Notes: generated from the sequence alone by a model not told the origin. A stretch of 64,000 bases of DNA from Chelonoidis abingdonii (GCF_003597395.2 NC_133771.1:133531957-133595956); one strand, 5' to 3'; shown: positions 22,891 through 35,409, counted from the stretch's first letter. Made by a program: numbers and translations.

Positions 22891-24625
22891 ATGGATTTGC
22901 TTATAATGCAGTAATAATAATTCACATATACATTTTATAGTCTAGGCACTAAAGCCTAAAACAACCTTCATCTAAATCCTGACACGTACATTTTTTCCCT
23001 AGCAGATCAGAACCTAAATATTTGGTAAGTGGTGTAATGCAGTGGTAAAACGATAAAAATCATATTTAGCTGAAACTGTTCTTCACTGACCTCTTGTTTC
23101 TTTTGGCTCGAGTAAGAAGAAAAAAATTGGAAAAGAAAGGCCTAATGAAAGTGGGGAGTAATGGTGCCAGACATAGGATGTGACCTGTCAAAGTACTGAT
23201 CTCTGGAGAAAGCTGTAGGGATCTTAGCCCAGTTGGCAGCTACTGTTGAAGCTTCTTACCCCAGTGTCACACTGAGCATCGTAGAGGCAAGCAGCCTGGG
23301 ATTTTCTTCACTGTGCTTTAACTAACTGGCTATCTTAAGAATCTTATAAGAAAAGCATGTTTTTTTCCAATCATTTCCAGGTGAAACCTCTTCTTCTTTA
23401 CTCTAGGGCATGTTTCTCTGCATGAGGCATCAGTGATGAAAACTGGATGAATTTCAATGTGCTTAGGTTAAGATATTCATGTCTTTACATATTAGACTCT
23501 TCTTGTGATATTATTACCAGGACATCCAAGCTATTTAAACATGGATTGGGCAAAGAATTGGAGAATACACTGTAAAGACCATCTGAGCTTTGGATACAGA
23601 AGTAAGGACTAGAACTGAAGTCAATGTGTGTCTTTCCAGTGACTTCAGTGGGCTTTGGATCAGATTTTAAATGACCAAAGGAGTCTCTTCCCTTTCTAAT
23701 TCTTATGGCTCTAGAACATTCCCCTCCTGTGTATAGTGGCAGAGAGATGGGGGAGTGGGCATCTCCATTACTTGTACATCTCCATTACTCTTTGTGATCT
23801 CATCCTTGATGTATACTCCATAGGCCACATTTCCTCACAGTCAGTGACTAAGAGATAAGGGCTTGTCTGAATCAGGGGTATCTAGAAATTTGCCTACTTG
23901 TTTTTCCCCAGACTGTCTCCTCTAACAAAATTGCACACTTAAGTTTTATTAGGATAGCTCCAAAAAAAATTCTGCCACATTCATATCCATAAGTAGGCAT
24001 TTAAGTTGCAAAGCTGCACTTCTGGAAATGTCCAGCCAATAAAGAAAAAGAGGACAAGGGACATGTAGGGGGTAATGGTGTTACTGGAGAGATACTTTTC
24101 AACTAATTTATAGCATAGATTTTCCTCATAATCAAAGGTAGTATTAATTATTATTATTCTGTGATAAGGAACAGAGCCGCAGTCTACTAGGAATTGTACA
24201 AACATATATTTGAACCTCTTTGGTCTGGAAACTGAACCGAAAATTTAACAAGAATGGTCTTTCTTCTTAAGTTTCCCAAGCTTCTGATTATGGATGAATG
24301 AAAATGCCACAAGAACAGCATCTATCTATCTAGGTTTTATATAATGATTCATCTCCATGGTACTTGAGTGGTCATGATAGGAAGTGCTAAAATGAAAATA
24401 AAAGGTGAACAAACATTTTCAAACCTCAAAAAGGCGTGGCTATGATTCACTGAATTATGAATGAAATATCAGGTTAATTCTTCTTTTATCTATAGTGGCT
24501 CAGCTAATCTTATTCTAAATTAATACATTGCATATTCAAGGCAAACACTTAAAGTAGGCTAAAATGCTATCCTTTCATCTCTAGTCTACTATAAAAAATC
24601 CCACAGAGGAGATCATTTGTAGTTT
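22891..24625. other. AT-rich DNA without recognised features
   Basis: No gene or clear repeat. The phrase AGTGACTTCAGTGGGCTTTGGATCA (23639-23663 region) belongs to a common palindromic amniote repeat style but is too short to name. Confidence 0.4.
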
Positions 24626-25264
24626 TGAGACCATAACATAAGAACGGCCATACTGGGTCAGATATTTTTTGTTATTTTGGGGGCTTACATATAGTTTGAG
24701 CCTGTATTATGGTGTTTTTAAAAGTTTCCATGCAGCTTGCAGGCATTTCACTCTTGTGATCTTTCCTTTAATTTCCATTTAACTTTTTTCTTTCCTTTTT
24801 TGTATAGCTTCCCTTTCTAAAGTTAAATGTGCCTGTGATGAGTTTCTTTGGCATTCTTTCTCCACCCCACTTCACCCATGAATGTTAAATCTTGGGTTAT
24901 GGTTGCTATTACCAAGCACTTCGGCTGTATTCACCTCTTGGACCAGATCCTGTGTTCTATTTAGAATTAAATCGATAACCACCTTTCCCTTTGTAGGTTC
25001 CAGGACTAGCAGCTCCAAAGAGGCAGGCATTAATAATATCTAGAAATTGTCTCTCTGCACCCATCCTGAGGCATCATGTTACCAGTCATTACGACAATAG
25101 TTGAAATCTCCCATTAGTACTGGGTTTTCTGTTTTTTTAGTCTCTCTAATCTCCTTGAGCATTTCACAATCACCATTACTATCCTGGTCAGGTGGCTAGT
25201 GGTATATTGCTACTGCCATATTCTTATTATTCAAGCATGAAACGTCTATCCATTAAGATTTTTA

Positions 25265-25663
25265 CTATATTTGACAATATAATTCCACTCCCTCACCAGT
25301 ATGACCTACTCTGTCATTCCTATATATTTTGTACCCTGGTATTACCATGTCCCATTGATTATCATCATTCCACCAAGTTTCTGTGTTCCCTGTTATATCA
25401 ATGTCCTCATTTAATACCAGGCATTGAAGTTCACCCATCTCAGTATTTAGACTTCTTGCATTTGTATACAAGCACTTATAACATTTGTCAATATTTAATT
25501 GCCTGCCTTCATGTGATATAATTGAATAGGACTCTTTTTTGTTTGACTGAGTCTCTTCAGTTTCTACCTCTACTTTATCAACTTCTATCCTCTCCTCTTT
25601 AGTAGGATATAGAGTATTTCCTTTAATAAATCTTCCCCTAAGGGTTGTGTCAGTCTGAACCAT
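25265..25663 (-). pseudogene. CR1 ORF2 N-terminus (endonuclease start)
   Basis: A 132-residue frame shows the opening of the CR1 ORF2 apurinic-type endonuclease. The key strings are CLYTNARSLNTEMGELQCL, then EDIDITGNTETWWND (the ITE/TW catalytic block; Gly-Asn here where ITETWW is usual), and the NDRVGHTGEGVELY block. An acidic linker precedes it. It is the longest intact coding relic of the element; downstream parts of the endonuclease are broken by stops. Confidence 0.85.
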
Positions 25664-25699
25664 GTGCTCCTCTGCATTTGTCAGCTTTCCCCTAGTCCT

Positions 25700-26640
25700 T
25701 AATTTAAAAAATCCTCTGACATTTTTAATTTTTCACAACAGTAATCTGGTTCCTTTTTTGTTTAGGTGAATCCCATCCTTCCTGTATAGGCTCCTCCTTT
25801 CCCCAAAGGTCTCTCAATTCCTAATAAACCTAATCCTCTACTCCAAACACCATCATCTCATCCACTCATTAAGACCCTGCAGTTCTGCCTGTCTAACTGG
25901 CCTTGCATTTCAGAAAATGGTACCTTGGAGGTCCTGGGTGTCAGTCTCTTAACTAACAGGCCAAATTTAGGTTCCAGGATCTCCTCCTACCTTTCTTTAT
26001 GTCTTTGGTACCTAAATGTACCACAACGACCAGCTCCTCCCCAGCACCACATATAAGTCTGTCTGGATATCTTGAGAGGTCTGCAACTTTTGCACCTAGC
26101 AGACAATTCACCATGCAGTTCTCTGGTCATCACAAACCCAGCTATCTATATTTCTAATAATTGAATCCTCCATTACTATTACCTGTTTCTTCCTAATAAC
26201 TGGGGTACCCTCATCTGGAGAGGTGTCTTCAGTGCGAGAGGATACCATGACATCAACTGGAAGGAGGGTCCCAAATATGGGATCATTTCCCTCCACTCCA
26301 GGTTGATGTTCTCCTTCTCTGAGACCTTCATCCTCCTCAACATCAAAGAGACTGTCAGACTGCGGATGGGACTGCTCTACTGTATCCTGGAAAGTCTCAT
26401 CTATGTACTTCTCTGTCTCCCATAGCTCCTCCAGTTCAGCTACTCTGGTCTCAAGAGCCTGTACTCAGTCTCTGAGGGCCAGGAGCTCCTTGAACCGAAT
26501 GCACACATACATCACCTGCCCCCTAGGCAAGCTAATCATGCATAATGCATTCAGTGCAATAAACTGGATAACCTCTACTCTGCTGCTGGACTTCTGCCCG
26601 CATTATTTTTACTCTTGCAGGAGCTTTTTTTTTTCATTGT
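25700..26640 (-). pseudogene. CR1 ORF1 relic (PHD-like finger and GDSL-type esterase)
   Basis: CR1 ORF1 proteins bind RNA and often carry an esterase-like domain. The minus strand shows IVMEDSIIRNIDSWVCDD (26200-26115), the block I esterase-like region where GDS is usual and here reads EDS. Further on are the VVHLGT-like region near 26030-25990 and the DGIHLNKKG-like region near 25770-25740. Upstream, near 26590-26500, Cys codons in a CIRFKEL-type context mark the finger. Several stops interrupt it. Confidence 0.7.
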
Positions 26641-26869
26641 TTGTGTATGTTTTTTCTGTTGTGGTGTGGTGGTTATTGGCCTAAGTTTAGAGAATGTTTA
26701 TCAGGTGTATCTGACTCCCACAGTCTCTTTCTAAATGCCCTTGTAAAACTCCCCTATTCGCTAGCTCCTCTGGTTGCTTAAGAGCTGGTGTTTTAAGCCC
26801 TGGTTCTCCCTGAATTAGCTCCACCCGCTTGTCAAGGAAGGTTTTATATTTTATTTTGAGAGGTTTTTA

Positions 26870-27685
26870 TATTTTTATTCTGCATTTTCAGCATTATGCA
26901 TTAAAGCTATATCATCATACTCACATTTGAAAACAACCCATTTCGTTCCATTAGCTTTAGAAAGAGATTCTCTGACCACCTGTTTCTTTTCATAGATTTC
27001 TTTCTTTTGGGTTAGATGAAAAAATAAATAATTATATCAGCAACTTGGCCAGCTGCAGTGGAAAGGAAATGATGATGGGCTGCACCCAAGATAAAACAAC
27101 ATGCCTATTTCATCAATGCCTATTCATGAACTTTCATCTACTTTGATTTAGAACTAAAGTTTTGAAATATTTTAAGGAAGAGAATGAAACTTGCTCCAAA
27201 CAAAACGCCAGCACAGCTGTCAAAGCCAATAAATACCATAACTTATACTCAGACAATAAACTACACACACCAAAAGGGATTACCTTTCTTATGAATTAAG
27301 AATATACAGGATGGAGATGGTTTCTAATGACGTCAAGTGGAAGGGGCAGAGTTCACTAATAGCAGTTTCTAGCCTTTATCATGTTGGAAAGCTCTTAGAA
27401 AAATCACACGTACACATACTATGAGCAAAGACCCTTCTCCCTCACTCATTTCTGATTCTATTCAGAAGTGTTACGGTACACATTTAAGTTTGTACCAAAA
27501 ACTGATAATGATCTGCACTGTTAGGACTCCTTGACAAATTATGATCAATTGATGTGTAAATTACTGACAGTTTACACTCTCTGAGTGGGTCCAAAGAATG
27601 CCTAGCTTATTTTTATTGAGTAAACAGGTGGTTATCAGTGCACTTTGAAGTCAAGAAATGAAGCTAAAGCAGAACTTTAAGAGAC
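26870..27685. other. No recognised features
   Basis: AT-rich, unique-looking DNA. Confidence 0.4.
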
Positions 27686-27686
27686 T

Positions 27687-27960
27687 GGATGGCTCACCGG
27701 CTTGGTAATTGGCTTTAGTGTTTTTCACATTTAGGTCACTGGTTCAAATTTGTCTCAGATTAATACTTCACAGGAGTCATTATCATCCATTAATTGTTCA
27801 GTGAGCAGCATTTATGAAATGAGTTGGTGGTCTCAATCAAGTTCCTAGTGGCAAATAACCACATGACAAGTGATACCTAAATGGTAAGGAAGGACAAGCC
27901 AATTTGACTAAAATAAGAACCCAAGTCTTCACTCAGTTTATTACCATACTTGAACCAAGC
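27687..27960 (+). mobile_element. tRNA-derived SINE candidate with A and B boxes
   Basis: An internal RNA polymerase III promoter pattern is visible: A box TGGCTCACCGG (27690-27700) and B box GGTTCAAATTT (27741-27751), about 50 bases apart. A non-tRNA body with TCACAGGAGTCATTATCATCC, GTTGGTGGTCTCAATCAAG and GTAAGGAAGGACAAGCC follows. Body length (about 270) fits a SINE. No second copy lies in this window, so the family and 3' partner LINE are unknown. Confidence 0.5.
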
Positions 27961-28284
27961 CATTTGTTGAGCTATTAGGATGTTTGCATAAGCTTTATTA
28001 CTTTCCTATTTCCAGGTAGCACTGCAACTGAAAGTGAAAAAATACCATAAGAAAAGTCCTCACTATATTTCCGGATGCTGGAAGACTGGACCAGGAGATG
28101 CAGTGGGACCAACAAGCCTATTCTACTCTAGTTCTTTTCATCATAATAGCTGAGCATCTTTCAACTGAGCAACATGATACCATCTGCCCGAAGTGGTTCT
28201 TACTTTTTCTCTTCCTTTCTCCCAAAGGAAATTGTGTGTGTATTTAATCATTTAGCATATTAGATGTACACACTGCTATGTATT

Positions 28285-28600
28285 TATGTTGGCGGAAGCA
28301 AGATTGACATGCATTGCATGTGGAGCAGAAAGTGGTAAAGTTTGTGAGGGTTCTTAGTTCCTGTGGGAGTTCATTCCATAGTCTTGGACCAGTCCTGAGA
28401 AAGTTTTGCCTCCAGTGGACAGTGCCTGATAAATGGAGCTGTTGACTCTGGTCATTGTCTCAGAGCTTTAGACAATCTTTTAGATTTCCTGGGCCCAGTC
28501 ACTGAGTATATTTAAGATATGGTTCAAGTCCTTGAACTTGACATTCTATGGAAAGCCAACCTAGATAGCAGAGGCAGAGCCTCTAAACCTTAACCCTAAA
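28285..28600 (-). mobile_element. Possible antisense LINE-like fragment
   Basis: GTGGGAGTTCATTCCATAGT, then TTTTGCCTCCAGTGG and CCAACCTAGATAGCAG, follow the style of antisense L2/R4-type LINE relics in reptile DNA. No frame is preserved. Low support. Confidence 0.3.
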
Positions 28601-28947
28601 CCTAGCAGTGTACAGGACACGTCTGATGTATTTGTAGTAGCCCGTGCTACTGAGGAGATGCATATTCTATGCTAGTTGGAATTTTTTGAGTCAGATAACC
28701 TCAGTCAACCTCATGTGGCTGTGCAGAGAAGTCACAAAAAGTATCCTGTCCATCCCTGCCTGTCCTATCCTGTGATCACTGCACAACGGCTAGGGGTGTG
28801 CGTAGGGATTGCTCCCACCCTGTTAATCCCATTGGGGCGAGAGAGGATACAGAGCCATATCCTTCTTGAATACTTGGCCCACTGAGCTGGACATCTTCAG
28901 GGAGGGGAATAGGCTGCACTGTGCATTCGTCGTGTGTGTTGTGGAGA

Positions 28948-28966
28948 TGTGTGTGTGTGTGTGTAT
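28948..28966 (+). repeat. (TG)n microsatellite
   Basis: Nine or so TG units, slightly interrupted, within a TG-rich stretch (28926-28970). Confidence 0.9.
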
Positions 28967-29181
28967 GGAGGGGGTAATTACACATCCTAAATCACAGTCA
29001 TTTCTAGGATGCATAACAGTCAGTGAGGCTATGTGCTGCCCCCAGGCTGGAGCACAAATTAACTGCTACAATCTGACCAGCTGCAGTTATTTGAGACACA
29101 TGGGACCACCAGATTCCCTCCATGAAGACAGATTTGCAGGGCTTTGCTAGTGCAAAACTGCCCTACAGCCAAGTTAGCCAA

Positions 29182-29860
29182 TGTGATAGACCCAGACCAG
29201 TTGGGAACAGCAGAGTAGTAGAAGGGAGATATACTAGCCACTGGATAAGCAGTTTTCTGTTCCCTGAGTGACCAGAGCAGGGGCTGCTCCAGGCTAATGA
29301 GAACATCTAACTCCAATTAACCTGCTAAGTCAGGTGAGGCTGTTAAGCACTCGACTCTAATTAAGTCTCCTCTGATGCTATAAAAGGGCTTGCTCCAGTC
29401 AGGCCAAAGGGAGCCAGAGGAAAAAAAGTGTGTGTGAGGAGCTGGGAGCAAGAGGCGCAAGAAGCTGAGAGTGAGTAGGCATACTGCTGGAGGACTGAGA
29501 AGTACAAGCATTATCAGACATCAAGAGGAAGGTTTGGTGGTGAGGACAAAGAAAGTGTTTGGAGGAGGCCATGGGGAAGTAGCCCAGGGAGTTGTAGTTG
29601 TCGTGCAACTGTACCAGGAGGCACTCTAGACAGCTGCAGTCCCCGGGCCCTGGGCTGGAACCTGGAGTAGAGGGTGGGCCCAGGTTCCCCCAAAACCTCC
29701 CAACTCCTGATCAAACACAGGAGGAATTGACCTGGACTGTGGCTTCTGCCAGAGGGGAAGGGATCTGAGCTGTTTCCCGACCCACAGGGTGAATCTATGA
29801 GGCAATCCAATCTGCCAATAAGTGCAAGACCCAGCAAGGTAGAGGAGGAACTTTGTCACA
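29182..29860 (+). mobile_element. Solo LTR (TGTGATAG...TTTGTCACA), 679 bp
   Basis: TGTGATAGACCC at the left and GGAACTTTGTCACA at the right form an LTR with inverted ends. It is flanked by CCAA on both sides (29178-29181 and 29861-29864), an exact 4-bp target duplication. A TATA box (TATAAAAG, 29379-29386) is at a sensible place for U3/R. No internal region is attached. By motif I place it with turtle Gypsy-type LTRs; clade not confirmed. Confidence 0.8.
29379..29386 (+). promoter_or_regulatory. LTR TATA box
   Basis: TATAAAAG within the solo LTR at 29182-29860, followed by GGGCTTGCTCCAGTCAGG. Confidence 0.5.
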
Positions 29861-30449
29861 CCAACCATGGGAAAATCACCCCAGAGCAGGCATCTGGTTG
29901 CACAGAACTTCTGTAATAGCTCATTCATAACAGAATCTACTGTCCTAGGCATTGCCAGTTGCAGTAATATCCTCTTGGAGGTGGTGATAGCCAGGTTTCA
30001 GGCTGTTCTAAGTTGCACTGGGGGGATGAGAATGGTAACAGGGAGTTTTGCAAGGGAGTTCTCCAGGTGAAGGAGGAGCAAATATAGCATCTGTGGGGTA
30101 AGTGACTGTCTGTAGTGTGTGTTTGTTTGTGTTTGGGGGTTACTTGCTGTGTGCTGAGCTTGTGTTTGTCAGTCTGTTTGTTTGTTTGAAGGACCATGTG
30201 CTGTGGCTGGCTGTTGGAAGCTGTGAGCTTCTAAACAAGGTTTGAAATCTAGAAGCCTCTGTTCATTGGCTGAGCCTTAGTCAGGGTGGGGCTATCAGAA
30301 CGCGGGGCTTTATAAAGCAGTGAGCAAGTGACCAGGGAGCTTTGCGAACGGGGCCGCTAGCAGGGAGTTGGGAAGGGGAGTGGGAAGGGGATGAGATACA
30401 CTTGTCATTCTTTAAAACCTTTAAACTAAACTATAATCAAAACTTCTTG

Positions 30450-31190
30450 ATTTAAACAAAAACCCTATCATGAACCTAAGTAGCTCTAGGAGAGAATGCA
30501 GGCAGAAGCCCAGCAGCAGAGTGGGGGTATCCTGTTTATTGTGCTCAGTGTAACATGTATAATTACCTGCCCTGTGGGGAGGAGCTAAGAGAGGAAGAGA
30601 GTATGTTGATGAGGCTTTCAGGATACTGTAAGAATTGTCCCATCTCCCGTCAGATAGCCCAGGGGAGGGAACTCCAGTCACTAGGAAAAGGCAGTGTTAG
30701 TAATGGAGATTGATCATTAAGAACATAGATAAGCTGGTTGTGATGACTCGGAAGAACTGTATGGTGACTTGTCTGCCTGGTGCGAACGTTGCGATTTCTC
30801 AAGGCATCTAGACAGACTTATTGTAGTGCTGGGGAGGAGCTGGTGGTCGTGGTACATGTAGTACACTGACATAGGGAAGGTAGGAGAGATGTACTGGAAC
30901 CAAATTAGGCTGCTAGGGAAGAGACTGAAATCCAGGACCCTCATGGTGGTATTCTCAGAAATACTCTCAATTCCCACGCTCAGGGCCAGGTAGGCAGGCA
31001 GAGCTTCAGAGTCTCAGTGTATGATGAACAATGGTGTAGAGAGGAGGGGTTTACGTTCAATAGGAACGGGAAAGTTTTGGGGATGGGGGGAGCTATACAG
31101 AGATGGGCTCCACCTAAACCAAAAGTGGAACCAGACTGCTGGCACTAAACATTAAAAAGGTGTAGAGCATTTTAAAACTAGGAGATGGGG
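30450..31190 (+). pseudogene. CR1 ORF1 relic
   Basis: A Cys-rich start (TGTGCTCAGTGTAACATGTA near 30540) fits the PHD-like finger. The C-terminal esterase-like block is seen as the RMVLDFSLF-style text in the other strand and, in sense, GLHLNQKWNQTAG... near 31105-31145. No continuous frame survives. Confidence 0.6.
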
Positions 31191-31379
31191 AAAAGTCCAA
31201 CTGCGGCAGAAGAGCTGTGATCAGACACAGACTTTCTTAGGGGAAGAGTCGATGATAAGGAACTCCAGGTTATAGTCAGGAGCAGAGACAGAAGAGGATA
31301 ATGTAAGGCCGGACCAGATGATAAACAGTCACATAAAAAAGAATCTGGCACATCAGAAAAGGGTCAAAGGGACAAATAA

Positions 31380-34130
31380 ACAGGGACAAGTTTTAAAAGT
31401 GCTTTGTACACAAATGCTAGAAGTCAAATAAATAAGAGTGGGTGAACTAGATGCCTTGTGATAAAGGAAGGATATTGATATAATAGACATCACAGAAACC
31501 TGGTGGAACTGAGAGCAATCAATGGGACACAATCATTCCGAGGTACAAAAATATACTGGAAGGACAGAACAGGTCGTGCAGGGGAGGAGTGGGCACTATA
31601 TGTGAAAGAAAAATGTAGATTCAAATGAAGTAAAATCTTAAGTGAATCACATGTTCCATGAGAATCTCCTATGGATAGAAATGTCATGCTCTAATAAAAT
31701 TATCACACATTAGAGATCTATTATCTGACCTCCTGACCAGACCAGTAATAGTGATGATGAAATGCTAAGGGAATTAGAGAGGCTATCAAATAAAGAACCC
31801 AATAATAGGGAGGATTTCAGTTTATCCCCATATTGACTGGGAACATTTCGCTTTCAGGACGAACTGCCAGAGATAAAATTCTCGATACTTTAAATGACTG
31901 CTTCATGGAGCAGCTGGTACGGGAACTCACCAAGGGGCGAGGCAACTCTAGATTTAATCTTGAGTGGAGCACAGGAGCTGGTCCAAGAGGTAACTATAGC
32001 AGGACCGCTGCAAATAGTGACCATAGTAATAACATTTAATATCCCTGGGTGAAGAAATCTCAACAGCCCAACACTTGCATTTTAATTTCAAAGGAGGATA
32101 TACAAAATGAGGGGTGTAGTTAAACAAAAGTTAAAAGGTACAGTGACTAGGTGAAATCCCTGCAAAGCTGCATCGGGCAATTATCAAAGACACAGTAGTA
32201 GGGGCCCAACTTCAATGAATCCCCAATATTAAGAAACACAGTAAAGAACTAAAAAGAGCTACCGTGGCTTAACAACCATGTGAAAAATGCAGTGAGAGAT
32301 AAAAAGACTTCCTTAAAAGTGGAGTCAAATCCTAGTGAGGCAAATAGAAAGGAGCATAAACACTGCAATTAAGTGCAGAAGTAGTGTAATAAGAAAGAAG
32401 CCAAGAGGAATTGAAAGGTAATATAAAATGTTTTTTAAGTACATCAGAAGCAGGAAGCCTGTTAAACAACCAGTGGGCCCTTGACGATCGATAATACAAA
32501 AGGAGCGCTTAAAGACGATAAAGTCATTGCAGAGAAACTAAATGGATTCTTTGCTTCAGTCGTCACGCTGTAGGATGTTAGGGAGATTCCCAACCCTGAG
32601 CTGGCTTTTGTAGGTGACAAATCTGAGGACTGTCACAGACTGAAGTGTCACTAGAGAGGTATTGGAATTATTGATAAATTCAACATTAATAAGTCACCGG
32701 GACCTGATGGCATTCACCCAAGAGTTCTGAAAGACTCAAAGTGAAGTTGCGGAACTATTAACTAAGGTTTGTAACCTGTCCTTAAATCTACTTCGGTACC
32801 CAGTGCATGGAAGTTAGCTAATGTAACGCCAACATTTAAAAAAGGCTCTAGAGGAGATCCCAGCAATTACAGACTGTAAGTCTAACGTCAGTACGGGCAA
32901 ATAGTCGAAACAATAGTTAAGAATAAAATTGTCAGACACATAGAAAAAATAACGTTTGAGCAATAGTCACATGTTTCTGTAAAGGAAATGTATCTTACTA
33001 ATCTATAGAGTTCTTTGAAGGGGTCAACAAACATGTGGACAAGGGGGACCAGGTGGACATAGTGTACTTAGATCCAGAAAGCCTTGACAAGGTCCCTCAC
33101 CAAAGGCCTTAGTAAATAAGCTGTATGGGATAAAAGGGAAGGTCCTCTCTATGGATTGAGAACTGGTTAAAAAGACAGGGAACAAGGGTAGGAATTAATG
33201 GTAAAATCTCAGAATGGAGAGAGATAACTAGTGGTGTTCCCCACAGGGTCAATCCTAGGACCAATCCTATTCAATTTATTCATAATGATCTGGAGAAAGG
33301 GGTAAACAGTGAGGTGACAAAGTTTGCAGAATGACACTAAACTACTCAAGATAACTAAGACCAAAGCAGATGTGAAGAACGTCAAAAAGATCTCACAAAA
33401 CTAAGTGATTGGGCAACAGAATGGACAAATGAAATTTAATGTGGATAATGAAAGTAAAGCACATTGGAAAATAATAACCCCAACTACACATCACAATATG
33501 ATAGGGGCTAATTTAGGTACAACAAGGTCAGAAAGAAGCCTGGACTCATCGTGATAGTCTCTGAAGATGTCAACACAGTGTGCACAGGTGGTCAAAAAAG
33601 CAAACAGGAGTGTAGGAATCATTAAAAAGGATAGAGAATAAGACTGAGAAATATATTATTGCCCATATAAATCCATGGTACGCCCACCATATTGAATACT
33701 GTGTACAGATGTGGTCTCCTCACCTCAGAAAGATATTCTAGCACTAGAAAAGGTTCAGAAGGAAACTAAAATGATTAAGGGTTTGGAGAGGATCCCATCA
33801 TGAGGAAAGATTAAAGAGCTAGGACTCTCAGCTTGGAAAGAGGAGACTAAAGGTGATGAGTGAGTTAGAAAGTGATAAGGAAAAGTTATTTACTTATTCC
33901 CATAATACAAGAACTAGAGGTCACCAATGAAATTAATAGCAGCAGGTTTAAAACAAATAAAGGAAGTTCTTCTTCATGCAGTGCACAGTCAACTTGCGGA
34001 ACCCCTTACAATGGAGAGTTGTGAAGGCTAGGACTATAACAGTGTTTAAAAGAGAACTGGATAAATTCATGGTGGTTAAGTCCATAAATGGCTATTAGCC
34101 AGGATGGGTAAAGAATGGTGTCCGTAGCCT
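31380..34130 (+). pseudogene. CR1 ORF2 relic (endonuclease, RT)
   Basis: The endonuclease front is marked by LCTQMLEVK, DIDIIDITETWWN (31470-31515) and GRTGRAGEEWALYVKEK (31562-31613). The RT palm begins with DKFNINKSPGPDGIHPRVLK (32672-32731), followed by ANVTPTFKKGS (32820-32850) and GLDKVPHQ. SILGPILFNLFI then leads to the position of the catalytic FADD block, here FAE-stop (33320-33340). The fingers and thumb continue with GLDSS and YWVQMWSPHLRK-like text. Frames change several times; the catalytic Asp pair is not preserved. Confidence 0.8.
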
Positions 34131-34300
34131 CTGTTCGTCAGAGGATGGAGATGGATGGCAGGAGAGAGATCTCTTGATCATTGCCTGTTAGGTTCATTCC
34201 CTCTGGGGCACCTAGCGTTGGCCACTGTTGGTAGACAGATACTGAGCTAGATGGACCTTTGGTCTGACCCGGTACGGCCGTTCTTATGTTATGTTGTTGT

Positions 34301-35155
34301 TGCGAGGCATGGAAATTGCATATTCAGTCAGATATTTTAGAGAATTCCACATTCCAATTTACAGCTAAATTAATAATGAACTGCTTGTGTGTCGTTTCAG
34401 TCATAATAATTAATAATAATTTGGTTATTTCATTATGCAGTTAGAATCATGATACTGTGTTTGGGCAGTAGAGGAAAGATAATGTTATAAACTGCTATAA
34501 AAATTAAAATGAAACCCCAGATTGGAAAGTTTAGTAGGAGGGAAATAAATTCACTGGTTCATTTCTTTGGTCAGTTTCTCTTTCTATATATACATTTTGT
34601 AATCGGACAAAAGTATATAGGAAGAATAAAACTGTTCTCAGTTGTGCCTTCCTAACTCCCATTGTATTCCAGGGGAGTTGTATAGTCATATCAGAAGGTA
34701 TAATTTGGCCCATATGTATGATGTTGATAAACAATAGTGTGTGGTTGTTTTAGAGAATTATTGAGGCTGGAATTGCCTACAGTATTTGTTTCATCTCATT
34801 GGGCAGTTGCCCGTGGCATGGGTCACCTGCAGCATATGTCATGCAAGAAGTTAACATCTTGAAAAGACACTAACCACAAGAACTGTATCCCAACAACAGC
34901 CAGAATGATTTAATATTTTTGTAATAAATAAGGGGATGTTGTTTTAGAGACATAAGAGTGGGGCTACCTGGAGCTCTTTGTTTAGGCTCAGGAGAAAGCT
35001 GCCTGTTTCTCCTGCAGTGACTTGAACAATATAATTTTTTTTACAGAATCAAGCTACTAGCCAATAGACCTTATTCATATGTTGCATACAGTGCCTTGTT
35101 TACATCAACTAATATGGCACAGCATCAACTCCCCTAATAGCTTTTCCACTTCACC
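34301..35155. other. No recognised features
   Basis: AT-rich, unique-looking DNA beyond the CR1 tip. Confidence 0.4.
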
Positions 35156-35163
35156 CCTGGAAA

Positions 35164-35409
35164 CAGGGCCGACTCCAGGCACCAGTGCAGGAAGCAGATG
35201 CTTAGGGTGGCCAATGGAAAGGGGCGGCATGTCCGAATCTTTGACAGCAATTCGACGGCAGGTCCCTCTCAGAGGGAAGGACCAATCACCAAATTGCTGC
35301 CAAAGAATGACGTGGAGCGGTAGAACAGCCGCCGAAATGCCGCCAATCGCAGCTTTATCTTTTTTTCTCTTTGCTGCTTGGGGTGGCAAAAAAGCTGGAG
35401 CCGGCCCTG
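35164..35409. mobile_element. hAT-type MITE with exact 8-bp target duplication
   Basis: 246 bp, ends CAGGGCCGACTCCAGGCACC and AAGCTGGAGCCGGCCCTG (inverted repeats with CAGGG tip). CCTGGAAA flanks both sides (35156-35163 and 35410-35417), an exact 8-bp duplication. GCGGCA/TGCCGC motifs recur inside. The small frames over it are not genes. Confidence 0.92.

Larger units (their letters stand above)
24630..26850 (-). mobile_element. CR1 LINE, 5' two-fifths plus 3' tip, RT region absent
   Basis: Read on the minus strand it starts in the CR1 5' UTR (about 26850-26690; GAGTCAGATACACCTGATAA). It passes through ORF1 (about 26600-25700) and the start of ORF2 with the endonuclease (25660-24870), then a few hundred diverged bases. 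It ends in TCTGACCCAGTATGGCCGTTCTTATGTTATGG (24661-24630 region; complement of the plus text), the normal CR1 3' tip. The reverse transcriptase, about 2 kb in a full element (compare 31300-34300), is missing. CR1 copies are normally 5'-truncated, so keeping the front and losing the middle is less usual. Confidence 0.8.
30040..34300 (+). mobile_element. Nearly full-length CR1 LINE (inactive)
   Basis: The 5' UTR has CAGGGAGTTTTGCAAGGGAG, a TATAAAG near 30310, and GTGGGAAGGGGATGAGATAC. ORF1 lies about 30450-31190, ORF2 endonuclease 31380-32050, reverse transcriptase 32600-33700, and the C-terminal region to about 34130. The 3' tip is GATACTGAGCTAGATGGACC...GTTCTTATGTTATGTTG (34236-34298). About 4.3 kb, the expected length. 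Stops and frameshifts are spread throughout, so it is an old copy that has lost coding capacity by point decay rather than by deletion. Confidence 0.85.

Noticed and set aside
28580..28610. CCTTAACCCTAAACC as telomeric repeat
   Set aside because: Two imperfect units only.
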